This document shows positions 31,555-39,936 of a stretch of 64,000 nt of DNA, piece by piece. The notes under the pieces are model-generated. The model had not been told where the DNA came from, made no database searches, and saw only the letters and a program-made list of their open reading frames with translations. A program made the translations under genes and the position numbers. Origin of the DNA: Arthrobacter globiformis (lineage in GTDB: Bacteria; Actinomycetota; Actinomycetes; Actinomycetales; Micrococcaceae); NCBI RefSeq assembly GCF_030817195.1, contig NZ_JAUSYZ010000001.1:3534001-3598000 (forward strand). The letters run 5' to 3'. The stretch's first letter is position 1, and each line of letters begins with the position of its first letter.

Positions 31555-32952
31555 TCACTTCTTCGGGGCGATTTCCACCGTTGCCGGGTTGAAGTTCCTG
31601 GTCCCACGGCCCGGAGGATGGATGACAACATCCATGAGCAAGTCGATTACGGCCCGCTTCTCAGGGACAGACTTGGCATCCCAGACCTGCTGGACATTCT
31701 CCGCGGCTACTAGATCCCCCAGCTTGTCTACGCGCCCCACGTCCGCCATGGAAGCTTCGACCTCGGCCAGCTTCTCCCGTAGTCGCTCCGTAGCGGTTCG
31801 GAGCTGTGAAGCCGTGAGGGCTCCGTCTGCAAAGTCCACCGCAAGACTATCCAGCCGTGCGCGTAGGCTCATTGCCTGCATGCTCATGGCCTCCGCGTCC
31901 GGCAAGGATCCGTCGGTGAGCAGGTCCGCAGCGTCCGGGCGTGACAGGATGGCGACTACAGCCTTGCCAACGTACTCGTCTACAGGTTCGGCCATGCGGG
32001 AGAAGTGCCCCATAGATCCGCTGCAACGATAGGCGACGATACCGGCCCGTGCCGCTCCCCCAGCGTGCACAGTGGAGCCGCACACGCCGCAGCGCGCCAG
32101 TCCGGACAGTAGGCGGCGGGCGGTACTTACTGTCCCGCTGCGCCGGTCGGGGTGCTTGAGGGTGGCGTCAGCGGCCCGCCATGTGCTCTCGGGGACTATC
32201 CCCGCCCATTCGGCCTTGCCCATGACTTCGCCCTTGTATGACCGCAGCCCAGCGTTTCTGGGGTTTAGTAGGACCATTCGGACGGAATACGCCTGCCAGG
32301 GTGAAGGCTGTCCTTCGTGCCCTTCCTTTCGACGTGTCTGTCCGGTGGTGAATCCGTCAGCGTTCCAGCGGCGTGCGATCTCTGCAAGGGGTACACCTGC
32401 AAGCGCCATTTCGTAGCCTGCCTTGATTGCCGCAGCCTCAGCGGGGCGCACGGTTACGCCGTCCGCGTCATAGCCAAAGGGGCGCCGGCCTCCAACCCGC
32501 TTGCCCGCGGCTGCGGCCTGCCGCGACGCGCGTATCTGGCGGTCTGACTTAAGTTCGATTTCCAGCCGGGCAACGCTGCCTAGTGAGTCGGCCACGAATC
32601 GACCTGCCGCTGATTGGAAGTCCAGCTCGGCACCGTTGATGAGCGCCAGCCGCATGTTGTGCTTCTGGCATAGCTCATAGAGTCGCACCTCGTCGCGCCT
32701 GCTGCGCTGTAGGCGGGTTAGATCCCACGCGATGATGACTTGGGCCTTCCCAGCCTCGATGGCCTTGAGCATGGCTTCAAAGCCCGGCCTGCGGCGTTTA
32801 CCGGAAGCCGAGATGTCGTTGTCTGTCTCGATGCCGACAACCTCCCAGCCGCGCTCCTTCGCCCGCTTGAGGCAGTCGTCACGTTGCCTATCAACGCCGG
32901 CGCGTTCGCCTGTACGGTCCTGGGATATGCGGAGGTACACAAGTGCTTTCAC
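31555..32952 (-). CDS. int: Large serine recombinase (integrase)
   Basis: This 465-residue integrase has the N-terminal resolvase fold with the nucleophile serine in YLRISQDRTGE and the arginine-rich helix of DLTRLQRSRRDE, the recombinase domain (GGRRPFGYDADG), a zinc ribbon (CGVCG through YRCSG) and a coiled coil (about residues 370-415). It is the enzyme that cuts with a 2-bp stagger, matching the AG core found at both element ends. The GTG at 32952 gives the usual N-terminus (KALVYLRIS); a GTG at 32973 inside the att arm would add seven residues. It lies immediately beside its att site, as serine integrases do. Confidence 0.92.
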   Translation of the reverse strand: MKALVYLRISQDRTGERAGVDRQRDDCLKRAKERGWEVVGIETDNDISASGKRRRPGFEAMLKAIEAGKAQVIIAWDLTRLQRSRRDEVRLYELCQKHNMRLALINGAELDFQSAAGRFVADSLGSVARLEIELKSDRQIRASRQAAAAGKRVGGRRPFGYDADGVTVRPAEAAAIKAGYEMALAGVPLAEIARRWNADGFTTGQTRRKEGHEGQPSPWQAYSVRMVLLNPRNAGLRSYKGEVMGKAEWAGIVPESTWRAADATLKHPDRRSGTVSTARRLLSGLARCGVCGSTVHAGGAARAGIVAYRCSGSMGHFSRMAEPVDEYVGKAVVAILSRPDAADLLTDGSLPDAEAMSMQAMSLRARLDSLAVDFADGALTASQLRTATERLREKLAEVEASMADVGRVDKLGDLVAAENVQQVWDAKSVPEKRAVIDLLMDVVIHPPGRGTRNFNPATVEIAPKK

Positions 32953-32967
32953 ATCTGCTAATCTAGC

Positions 32968-32987
32968 ATCCACGCTAGGCGGAGGAC
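32968..32987. other. attachment site, comM side (hybrid attP/attB half-sites)
   Basis: Element half ATCCACGCT (32968-32976), core AG (32977-32978), chromosomal half GCGGAGGAC (32979-32987). Joined with the other end this rebuilds attB as GTCCAGGCG-AG-GCGGAGGAC and attP as ATCCACGCT-AG-AGCATGGAT. Confidence 0.85.
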
Positions 32988-34421
32988 GCGGTCATAGCCC
33001 CTGGCCGTGAGTACGCCCCGTTCCAGTGCATGGTCCAGGATCCGGGTGGTGGCGGCCGCCAGTTTCAGCTCGCTGCGCAGGATGCGCCCGGGCACCTGGG
33101 AATTCGTTTCCATGCCCCAGGGCTGCAGCCGCTGCAGCTGGCGGGCCCGGGCAGCCAGGACGCGGGCACCGACCGTTGCGCTGTCCTCCGCTCCCCCGGA
33201 CTGGCCGAAGTCCGCCAGCGACACGCGGTCCACCTGCAGCTGGATGTCCACACGGTCCAGGAGCGGCCCGGACATGCGCGACATGTAGCGGCGCCGCATG
33301 AAGGGGGTGCAGGTGCATTCGATGCCCTTCCCCGAGGCCTTGCCGCACGGACACGGATTGGCTGCCAGCACCAACTGGAACCGCGCCGGGTATGCCGCTG
33401 CTCCGGCCGAGCGGTGGATGACCAGCTCGCCGCTCTCAAGGGGCTGCCTGAGTGCATCCAGGACCCTGCGTTCGTATTCGGGCGCCTCGTCAAGGAACAG
33501 GATTCCGCGGTGCGCCCGCGATGCGGCACCGGGACGCGGCAGCCCCGACCCGCCGCCGATGATCGCCGCGGCCGTGGCGGTGTGGTGGGGATTCTCGAAG
33601 GGCGGCCGCCGGACCAGCTGCACGCCGGATGCGGGGAGTTGGCACAGGGAGTGGATGGCTGTCACCTCCATTGCCTCCGTGTCGCGCAGATCGGGCAGAA
33701 GCCCGGGAAGCCGCTCGGCCAGCATGGTCTTGCCGGCGCCGGGCGGGCCGGTCAGCAGCAGGTGATGGGCACCGGCGGCGGCTACCTCCAGGGCGCGGCG
33801 TGCCTCTGCCTGGCCGGAGACGTCGCACATGTCCGGGACGGGCGCGTCCACGGAGACAGGCTCAGTTCCCGCGGGTTCGTCCTCCGGTGCGAAGTCAAGG
33901 ACAAGTTCCTGCGGGTCAGCGCCAAAATCGAACACCAGCCGTGCCAGGGTCCGGTAGCCGCGGACCCTGGCACCGGGGACGAGTTCGGCCTCTGCTGCAT
34001 TCGCCTGGGCCACCACGATGTCCTGGAACCCGGCCTGCACCGCGGACATCACGGCCGGGAGTATGCCGCGGACGGGCCGGAGGCGTCCGTCCAGTCCCAG
34101 CTCGGCGATGAAGACGGTGCGCCCGGTGGGCCTGATGTCCTCCGCGGCCCGCAGCACCGACATTGCGATGGCAAGGTCGAAGCCGGAACCGCGCTTGGGC
34201 AGGGACGCCGGAATGAGGTTGGCGGTGATCTTCCGCCTGCTCAGCGGAATACCGGAGTTCTGCGCCGCCGAGCGGATGCGGTCCCTGGCTTCATTGAGGG
34301 AGGCATCCGGGAGGCCGAGAAGCACAAAGGCGGGGAGCGTCTGGCCGATGTCGGCCTCGACCTCCACGATGTAGCCGTTGAGGCCGACGAGTGCCACCGA
34401 ATAGGCTCTCCCCAGCGCCAT
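32979..34421 (-). pseudogene. comM: ComM (YifB-type) ATPase, interrupted; 5' 481 codons
   Basis: ComM is a hexameric AAA+ branch-migration helicase that extends recombination during natural transformation. Visible are the Lon-like N-terminal domain, Walker A LLTGPPGAGKTMLAERLPG, Walker B GILFLDEAPEYE, the zinc-type CPCGKASGKGIECTC and the C-terminal ARGYDRVLRLAW. The host frame stops at 32,979, where the element begins; the read continues for seven element codons (tail LAWMLD) to a stop at 32,958. The native last 33 codons lie at 15,925-16,026. The Walker and sensor parts are intact, so the product may be unstable or partly active. It overlaps yraN by one base. Confidence 0.93.
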
Positions 34422-34777
34422 CACAGCACCTCCTTGAGGTGCTCAACGGAGGGTTTGCCGACGCCGTCGTCCAGCACGGCGATGACGTCCACCCGGCGCA
34501 GCGGTAAGTGCAGTCCATGGTCCCGGCACCAGGCCGAACCCAGGCGGTGCAGCCGGGCGAGCTTGTCCGCGCCCACCGCCTCGAACGGGTGACCGTAGGC
34601 GAGCGAACGCCGGGTCTTCACTTCGGCAATGACGAGGGCATCGCCGTCCAGGGCGACGATATCGATTTCGCCGTCCGGGCAGCGCCAGTTGCGCTCCACG
34701 ATGAGCATCCCCAGCGATTCCAGGTATTCCGCCGCGAGCTCTTCCCCGCGCCGGCCCAGCAGGTCCTTGGCTTTCAT
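34421..34777 (-). CDS. yraN: UPF0102 (YraN) family nuclease-like protein
   Basis: This 118-residue protein has the Holliday-junction-resolvase-like fold of the UPF0102 family: LGRRGEELAAEYLESLG, DGEIDIVALDGDALVIAEVK with the catalytic-type Asp, Glu and Lys, and an YGHPFEAV motif. The ATG at 34777 has GGAGG five bases upstream. It overlaps comM by one base, giving the common yraN-comM-dprA cluster. Confidence 0.9.
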   Translation of the reverse strand: MKAKDLLGRRGEELAAEYLESLGMLIVERNWRCPDGEIDIVALDGDALVIAEVKTRRSLAYGHPFEAVGADKLARLHRLGSAWCRDHGLHLPLRRVDVIAVLDDGVGKPSVEHLKEVL

Positions 34778-34944
34778 GTCCACCTCCGCAACAAGACTGC
34801 GGCGGCGGACTCACCCGGAACAGGGCACGGTCACGCTATGTGGGAAAGCCCGTGGGATACAGGGAAAACAGCCCGCAAACAGCGGCTGTGGAGGAACAGT
34901 GGCGCCCCGAGGAGGCGCAGGAGAAACGCAGAATAGCAAAAACC

Positions 34945-35271
34945 TCAGTTGCCGAGGTCGACGTCCTTGGGCAGCGCGAGCTCCTCGTTGCGGGGCAGTT
35001 CCTCGACGTTGACGTCCTTGAACGTGATGACCCGGACGCTCTTCACGAACCGCGCCGAACGGTAGACGTCCCAGACCCAGGCATCCTGGAGCGTGAGATC
35101 GAAGTAGACCTCCCCGTCGGCGCTGCGCGCCTGGAGGTCCACGTGGTTGGCGAGGTAGAAGCGCCGCTCGGTCTCGACCACGTAGCTGAACAGACCCACG
35201 ACGTCGCGGTACTCCCGGTAGAGCTGGAGCTCCATATCGGTTTCATAGTTCTCAAGGTCTTCGGCACTCAT
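34945..35271 (-). CDS. DUF2469 family protein
   Basis: This 108-residue protein is conserved across actinobacteria next to rnhB. It contains DLENYETDMELQLYREYRDV and NHVDLQARSADGEVYFDL. Its function is unknown. The ATG at 35271 matches the family start. The 167 bases between it and yraN contain no gene. Confidence 0.9.
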   Translation of the reverse strand: MSAEDLENYETDMELQLYREYRDVVGLFSYVVETERRFYLANHVDLQARSADGEVYFDLTLQDAWVWDVYRSARFVKSVRVITFKDVNVEELPRNEELALPKDVDLGN

Positions 35272-35325
35272 GGTTCCATCTTGCACCATGCGGGCGGGAA
35301 CCCGCGCACCGCACGACGCACCGCG

Positions 35326-35997
35326 CTATTCCGTCAGCAGGTTCCAGCTGACCCGGTGGTAGGGGCTCGGGCCGCGGGTGCGGATCGCTTCCCGGTGCGC
35401 CGCCGTGCCGTAGCCCTTGTTGACGTCCCAGCCGAAGTCCGGGTACTCAATGTGGAGCTGCTGCATGTGCTGGTCTCGCTCGACCTTGGCCAGGACACTC
35501 GCGGCGGCGACGCTGAGGCACTGCATGTCGGCCTTGACCAGGGTGTGGACGGGCGCGTCACAGCCCGGGTCGGTGATGACCTCGTCGAACAGTGAGGGCT
35601 GGACGGCGGGCGAGAGCCAGTTGTGGCTCCCGTCCAGCAGGACGACGTCGGGCGTGATGCCGGCACCGAGGATCTCAAACCAGGCCCTGTTTCCGGCGGC
35701 GCGGAGGGCACCCATGATGCCAAGATCGTCGATTTCCCGCGCACTGGCATGCCCCACGGCGGAGGCGACGCTCCAGGCCCGCACCAGCGGGTCAAGCCGT
35801 TCCCGCTCCGCTGCCTTGAGCAGCTTGCTGTCCCGGACATCTGCGAGCAGCTGCATGTTCTGCAGGTCCACGACGGCGATCCCCACGCTCACCGGCCCCG
35901 CGAGGGCGCCGCGGCCTACCTCGTCGACGCCGGCCAGGAACCGCGCCCCGCGGGGAAGGAAGCGCTTCTCGTAGTCAAGGGTGGGTGCAACGGACAT
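35326..35997 (-). CDS. rnhB: Ribonuclease HII
   Basis: This 223-residue enzyme removes ribonucleotides from DNA. The metal-binding motif GVDEVGRGALAGPV lies at residues 23-36 and the later aspartates are in DVVLLDGSHNW and LVKADMQCLSVAAASVLAKV. It begins two bases after the lepB stop. Confidence 0.95.
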   Translation of the reverse strand: MSVAPTLDYEKRFLPRGARFLAGVDEVGRGALAGPVSVGIAVVDLQNMQLLADVRDSKLLKAAERERLDPLVRAWSVASAVGHASAREIDDLGIMGALRAAGNRAWFEILGAGITPDVVLLDGSHNWLSPAVQPSLFDEVITDPGCDAPVHTLVKADMQCLSVAAASVLAKVERDQHMQQLHIEYPDFGWDVNKGYGTAAHREAIRTRGPSPYHRVSWNLLTE

Positions 35998-35999
35998 GG

Positions 36000-36830
36000 T
36001 TAACCTGCCGAGGGCACATTCTTGAAGACACCGGGGTAATTGTCCAGGCCCGCCCAGCGGTTCATCGGCCAGGCGATGACCGCCGCCTTGCCCTCGATAT
36101 CGGCGGTGTCCACGAAGCCTCCGTTGGTGTCCGTGTGGGCACGGGAGTCCGCCGAGTGGTTGCGGTTGTCACCCATCACCCAGACTTTGCCCTGCGGCAC
36201 GACGACGTCGAAGGTTCGCACTGCCGGAACTTCGGCCGGATTGACGTATGTCTCGTCCAGCGCCGCACCGTTGACGGTGATCTTGCCGCCGGCGTCACAG
36301 CAGACGACGTGGTCCCCGGGGAGACCGATGACACGCTTGACCAGGTGCTGCTCGGAATTGTCCGGCAGCAGGCCCACGAAAGTCAGCCCGTCCTCCACAA
36401 CGCTGAACGGCCCGTCGGCCTTTTGCGGTGTGGGCGGCAGCCAGCCCTTGGTGTCCCTGAAGACCACCACGTCGCCGCGCTCCAGGGCAAACGGCTCCGG
36501 CACGAGGAGGTTCACGAAGATGCGGTCGTTGATGTCCAGCGTGTTCACCATCGACTCGGACGGAATGTAGAAAGCCCGGAACAGGAAGGTTTTGATGAGG
36601 AAGGACAGCACGACGGCGATCACCACCACCGTGGCGATCTCCTTCAGCCACAGCAGGAAAGGATTGCGGGCACGGGCTTTTTCCTGGCGGCGTGGGCCGG
36701 CAGGAGCAGGTGACCCGGGTCCGGTTCCGCCGGAGGCGGACACCTCCGAAACGGGCTCCTGGGCGGCATGCCGTCCCGGCCTCGCAGCAGCCTGCCGCGG
36801 TTCGGAGCTCCCGGGATCGATTTCCGGCAT
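36000..36830 (-). CDS. lepB: Signal peptidase I (first of two)
   Basis: This 276-residue membrane protease cleaves signal peptides of exported proteins. A Pro/Ala-rich cytoplasmic N-terminus precedes one membrane helix (about residues 62-84), the catalytic serine in FYIPSESMVNTL and the lysine in HLVKRVIGLPGDHV. The stop codon of the upstream lepB copy adjoins its start. The two proteins share the boxes but differ widely elsewhere, so they are old paralogues. Confidence 0.93.
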   Translation of the reverse strand: MPEIDPGSSEPRQAAARPGRHAAQEPVSEVSASGGTGPGSPAPAGPRRQEKARARNPFLLWLKEIATVVVIAVVLSFLIKTFLFRAFYIPSESMVNTLDINDRIFVNLLVPEPFALERGDVVVFRDTKGWLPPTPQKADGPFSVVEDGLTFVGLLPDNSEQHLVKRVIGLPGDHVVCCDAGGKITVNGAALDETYVNPAEVPAVRTFDVVVPQGKVWVMGDNRNHSADSRAHTDTNGGFVDTADIEGKAAVIAWPMNRWAGLDNYPGVFKNVPSAG

Positions 36831-37511
36831 CTATTGTCCGTCCTTTGTTGTTGAAGTGGCCGCCAACGGCGACCGCGCCACTGACGCAAATCTATCAAGC
36901 GGCCAGAGAATCTGTACCGGACTTCCGATCACCCTGTCCGCACGCACCATGCCGCCGCCCGGCGCCCCCAGCAGGCTGCGGGAGTCCGCCGAGACCGAGC
37001 GGTGGTCCCCGAGCAGCCACAGCCGGCCCTCGGGCACAGTCACGTCGAACTTCTGGGTGCTCGCAGCATCACCGTCATACAGGTAGGGTTCCACGAGCGG
37101 CTGACCGTTGACTGTGAGGCGTTGGCCGGCGTCGCAACAGACCACGTGGTCGCCGGGAAGCCCGATGACCCGCTTTACATATGTAGTATCACTGCCGGTC
37201 ACCCCCAGCCAGTGGCCTGCCGCGGCCGCCGCTTCCTGCAGCGGACCTTCCCCGCTGTTCAACGGGGCGAACGAGCCCCGGCCGTCGAACACGACGACGT
37301 CGCCGCGACGGATCGGTTCGGACTGGAAGGCGGTGCGGGACACCAGGATCCTGTCACCCGCGCCGAACAGCGGCTCCATCGAGGCAGACGGAATGTAATA
37401 CACGTCCAGCCACAGCGAGCGGATGAGCCCGCTGACCAGGACGGCAGCCAGTACTGCCAGCAATGCAAAACGCCAGCCCGGTTTCCCTGGCTGGCGTTTT
37501 GTCTGGTCCAT
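36831..37511 (-). CDS. lepB: Signal peptidase I (second of two)
   Basis: This 226-residue signal peptidase has a short N-terminus, one membrane helix, the catalytic serine in YYIPSASMEPLFG and the lysine in TYVKRVIGLPGDHVV. It lacks the long cytoplasmic extension of its neighbour. Tandem lepB genes between rnhB and rplS are common in this group and may divide substrates or growth phases. Confidence 0.92.
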   Translation of the reverse strand: MDQTKRQPGKPGWRFALLAVLAAVLVSGLIRSLWLDVYYIPSASMEPLFGAGDRILVSRTAFQSEPIRRGDVVVFDGRGSFAPLNSGEGPLQEAAAAAGHWLGVTGSDTTYVKRVIGLPGDHVVCCDAGQRLTVNGQPLVEPYLYDGDAASTQKFDVTVPEGRLWLLGDHRSVSADSRSLLGAPGGGMVRADRVIGSPVQILWPLDRFASVARSPLAATSTTKDGQ

Positions 37512-37595
37512 GATCCGTATCCTGTGGCGCTGTTGCGGATGACTCCGGCGTTGCCGGACACGGGTTGGGGACCCGCCGTGAAAGTCGGTAAGGAC

Positions 37596-37955
37596 TTACT
37601 TGGCGGTGCTGAAGTCGCGCTTTTCCTTGATCTTCGCAGCCTTACCGCGCAGTGCACGCATGTAGTAAAGCTTGGCGCGGCGCACGTCACCCTTGGTGAC
37701 GAGCTCGATCTTGTCGATGATCGGGGAGTGCACCGGGAAGGTACGCTCAACGCCGACGCCGAAGGAAACCTTGCGGACGGTGAAGGTTTCGCGGATGCCG
37801 TCACCCTGGCGGCCCAGGACGAAGCCCTGGAATACCTGGACACGGGAGTTCTTGCCTTCGATGATGTTCACGTGAACCTTGAGGGTGTCACCCGCGCGGA
37901 ACTCGGGAACATCGGTGCGCAGCGAGGCTGCATCTACGGAATCGAGGATATGCAT
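37596..37955 (-). CDS. rplS: 50S ribosomal protein L19
   Basis: This 119-residue protein contains RAGDTLKVHVNIIEGKNSRV, GFVLGRQGDGI and the basic C-terminal RRAKLYYMRALRGKAAKIKE. The ATG at 37955 has GGAG close upstream. It lies downstream of trmD, the common bacterial order, behind a structured leader. Confidence 0.95.
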   Translation of the reverse strand: MHILDSVDAASLRTDVPEFRAGDTLKVHVNIIEGKNSRVQVFQGFVLGRQGDGIRETFTVRKVSFGVGVERTFPVHSPIIDKIELVTKGDVRRAKLYYMRALRGKAAKIKEKRDFSTAK

Positions 37956-38000
37956 TGATCCACTCCTGGTGAACGCCACAGGTCATCCACTTTGGGTCAC

Positions 38001-38081
38001 GGCAGCCAAGCCCGGATATTTCACCGGGAAATCGCTGCCGAAGTGTTGAGGTCCGGTCCCGCCACCCTTTGGCGGTACCGG
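38001..38081 (-). promoter_or_regulatory. Structured 5' leader of rplS
   Basis: Two hairpins lie in tandem in the 231-base trmD-rplS gap. One pairs GGCAGC/GCTGCC with inner CCCGG/CCGGG (38001-38039). The other pairs CCGGT-N-CCGCCA with TGGCGG-N-ACCGG (38053-38081). L19 leaders that bind the protein are known in other phyla; whether this is one is inference. An AT-rich promoter-like stretch (CAAAATTAG on the minus strand) lies at about 38140-38155. Confidence 0.5.
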
Positions 38082-38186
38082 GGTGCCTTGCTGTTGGTTA
38101 CGCTCCCCCTGTGGCAGGCGCGGACCCAGCAGACACAAGGACTAATTTTGCCACATAAGGCACGAATTGGTTAATTCTGGAACGGC

Positions 38187-38981
38187 TCAGGCTTCGGGCC
38201 GGGGCCTGAGGTGACCGTCGACGACGTCGTACCCCAGGTCCGCGAGGGCGGTGCGGTCCGCGCGGGGCAGCGTCCCGGCGTCGAACGCCTCGAGCAGGTC
38301 AGGGCGGCGTTCCGCCGTTCTGCGGTACTGTTCGTGCCGGCGCCACTGCGCGATCTTGCCGTGGTTGCCGCTAAGCAGGATGGCGGGGACTTCCCGGTCT
38401 CGCCAGACCGACGGTTTGGTGTAGACGGGGTACTCGAGCAGGCCGTCCGAATGTGACTCCTCCACGAGGGACTCGGGGTTGCCCACCACTCCGGGGAGCA
38501 GCCGGCCGATGGCTTCCACCATGGCGAGGACGGCCACTTCCCCGCCGTTGAGGACATAGTCGCCGAGGCTGACCGGGCGGACCGTGAAGTGTTCCTCGGC
38601 CCATTCGATGACGCGCTCGTCAATGCCCTCGTACCGCCCGCAGGCGAACACCAGTTGCTCCTCCCCGGCAAGCTCGTGGGCCAGCGCCTGGTTGAAGCGC
38701 TCCCCCGCCGGAGACGGGACGATCAGCACGGGCTTGGCCGCACCGGACGGCCGGGCAGCCGCCACGGACTCCAGTGCCTGGGCCCACGGCTCGGCCTTCA
38801 TGACCATGCCGGCGCCGCCGCCGTAAGGGGTGTCGTCCACGGTGCGGTGGCGGTCGGTGGTGAAAGTGCGGAGGTCGTGCACGTTCAGGTTCAGCAGCCC
38901 GTCCTGGCGGGCCTTGCCGATGAGCGACAGCTCCAGCGGTGCCAAGTACTCGGGAAAAATACTGACGACGTCGATTCTCAT
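38187..38981 (-). CDS. trmD: tRNA (guanine-37-N1)-methyltransferase
   Basis: This 264-residue SPOUT methyltransferase modifies G37 next to the anticodon and prevents frameshifting. The knot region shows FACGRYEGIDERV and VSLGDYVLNGGEVAVL, and the N-terminus MRIDVVSIFPEYLAPLELSL is typical. Its start adjoins the rimM stop. Confidence 0.95.
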   Translation of the reverse strand: MRIDVVSIFPEYLAPLELSLIGKARQDGLLNLNVHDLRTFTTDRHRTVDDTPYGGGAGMVMKAEPWAQALESVAAARPSGAAKPVLIVPSPAGERFNQALAHELAGEEQLVFACGRYEGIDERVIEWAEEHFTVRPVSLGDYVLNGGEVAVLAMVEAIGRLLPGVVGNPESLVEESHSDGLLEYPVYTKPSVWRDREVPAILLSGNHGKIAQWRRHEQYRRTAERRPDLLEAFDAGTLPRADRTALADLGYDVVDGHLRPRPEA

Positions 38982-39563
38982 CTAGGCTTTGGCCTCCGGC
39001 TCAGCCTCGTCCTCGGCGGAGTCAGAGCCCCTGGTCTCGGGGTCCTCCCCGCCCTCCTCGTTGATCTCGAACAGGCCCGCCGGCGGAGTGAGCAGGATGT
39101 AGCCCTCCTCGATGTTCACCTCGGGGACGATCTGTTCCACGAACGGGATGAGGATGTCCTTGCCGTCCGGCGTTTCGACGACCAGCAGGTCCTGCACGGG
39201 CATGGTGTTCAGGGCGGTGACCTTGCCTACGGCCTGGGAGCCGACGCGGGCCTCGAGGCCGACGAGCTCGTGTTCATACCAGCCTTCGTCGTCATCCTCG
39301 TCGAGTTCCTCGGTTTCGATGAACAGCTTGGCGCCGCGCAGGGTCTCGGCGCGGTTCCGGTCGGCCACCTCGTCAAAACCGAGCAGGAGGATGTCCTTGT
39401 TCCAGCGGGCACTGCGCACGGTAAGCGGCCCGGCGGAGGCGGGTTCCACCACGAACTCGGTGCCGGGAACGAACCGGTCCTCAGGCGCGTCGGTGAGCAC
39501 CTGGACGGTCACCTCGCCGCGGATTCCGTGGGGTTTGCCGATACGGGCCACCTGAAGCTGCAT
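38982..39563 (-). CDS. rimM: Ribosome maturation factor RimM
   Basis: This 193-residue protein assists 30S head assembly. The N-terminal RimM domain has VARIGKPHGIRGEVTV and the C-terminal PRC domain has WYEHELVGLEARV and IPFVEQIVPEVN. It ends in an acidic tail of about 25 residues. It is in the usual rpsP-khpA-rimM-trmD order. Confidence 0.94.
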   Translation of the reverse strand: MQLQVARIGKPHGIRGEVTVQVLTDAPEDRFVPGTEFVVEPASAGPLTVRSARWNKDILLLGFDEVADRNRAETLRGAKLFIETEELDEDDDEGWYEHELVGLEARVGSQAVGKVTALNTMPVQDLLVVETPDGKDILIPFVEQIVPEVNIEEGYILLTPPAGLFEINEEGGEDPETRGSDSAEDEAEPEAKA

Positions 39564-39628
39564 GTGTTCCTCTGTTTGGACTGCGTGTATGCGTCGTTAA
39601 GACAATTGTGGGTGTCAGGGCCCAAAGC

Positions 39629-39669
39629 AGTCCGGCCCCTCCACCGTTAGCTGGTGGAGGGGCCGGACT
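39629..39669. terminator. Perfect hairpin between khpA and rimM
   Basis: AGTCCGGCCCCTCCACC (39629-39645) pairs perfectly with 39653-39669 around a 7-base loop. It follows khpA by 24 bases on the minus strand. A U-tract is short on either side. It may end part of the rpsP-khpA transcription before rimM. Confidence 0.7.
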
Positions 39670-39692
39670 TTAAGGCAAGTGTTGCAGGCGCG

Positions 39693-39935
39693 TTACCGGC
39701 GGCGGTCGGTGTCGACGACGTCGACCCTGACCTGCTCGCCATCTGCCAGCGCCGCCACGACCGTGCGCAGTGCACGCGCGGTGCGGCCCTGGCGTCCGAT
39801 TACCCGTCCGAGGTCTTCCTGGTGAACGCGCACCTCGAGGGTATCCCCGCGGCGGTTGTTCTTGGCACTGACCTTGACGTCCTCAGGGGAGTCGACAATG
39901 CCGCGGACAAGGTGTTCGAGCGCTTCTGCCAGCAA
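39693..39935 (-). CDS. khpA: KH-domain RNA-binding protein KhpA
   Basis: This 80-residue single-KH protein binds RNA. The KH loop is RVIGRQGRTARALRTVV. It follows rpsP by one base, which is the conserved position of the YlqC/KhpA family. Confidence 0.92.
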   Translation of the reverse strand: MLAEALEHLVRGIVDSPEDVKVSAKNNRRGDTLEVRVHQEDLGRVIGRQGRTARALRTVVAALADGEQVRVDVVDTDRRR

Positions 39936-39936
39936 C

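Larger units (their letters stand above)
16027..32978. mobile_element. Integrated phage-satellite-like element in comM (16,952 bp)
   Basis: The limits are set by the comM frame reconstruction and the shared AG core. The element carries a serine integrase at its right end, an origin-like region, a RepA-type ATPase operon, a small-terminase-like gene with HNH genes, an ImmA peptidase, four short HTH proteins, two lipoproteins, small membrane proteins and an SGNH hydrolase. I find no large terminase, portal, protease, capsid, tail-tube, tape-measure, holin or endolysin gene. It is visibly more AT-rich and uses more mixed gene orientations than the flanks. A PICI-like satellite is the best reading; a reduced prophage is the alternative. 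Confidence 0.85.

Noticed and set aside
16027..32978. A complete autonomous prophage
   Set aside because: No large terminase, portal, capsid, tail-assembly or lysis genes are recognisable, and 17 kb is too small for a standard siphovirus prophage.
33030..34592. A 520-codon open frame opposite comM
   Set aside because: Antisense shadow of comM and yraN; no start signals and no recognisable domain.
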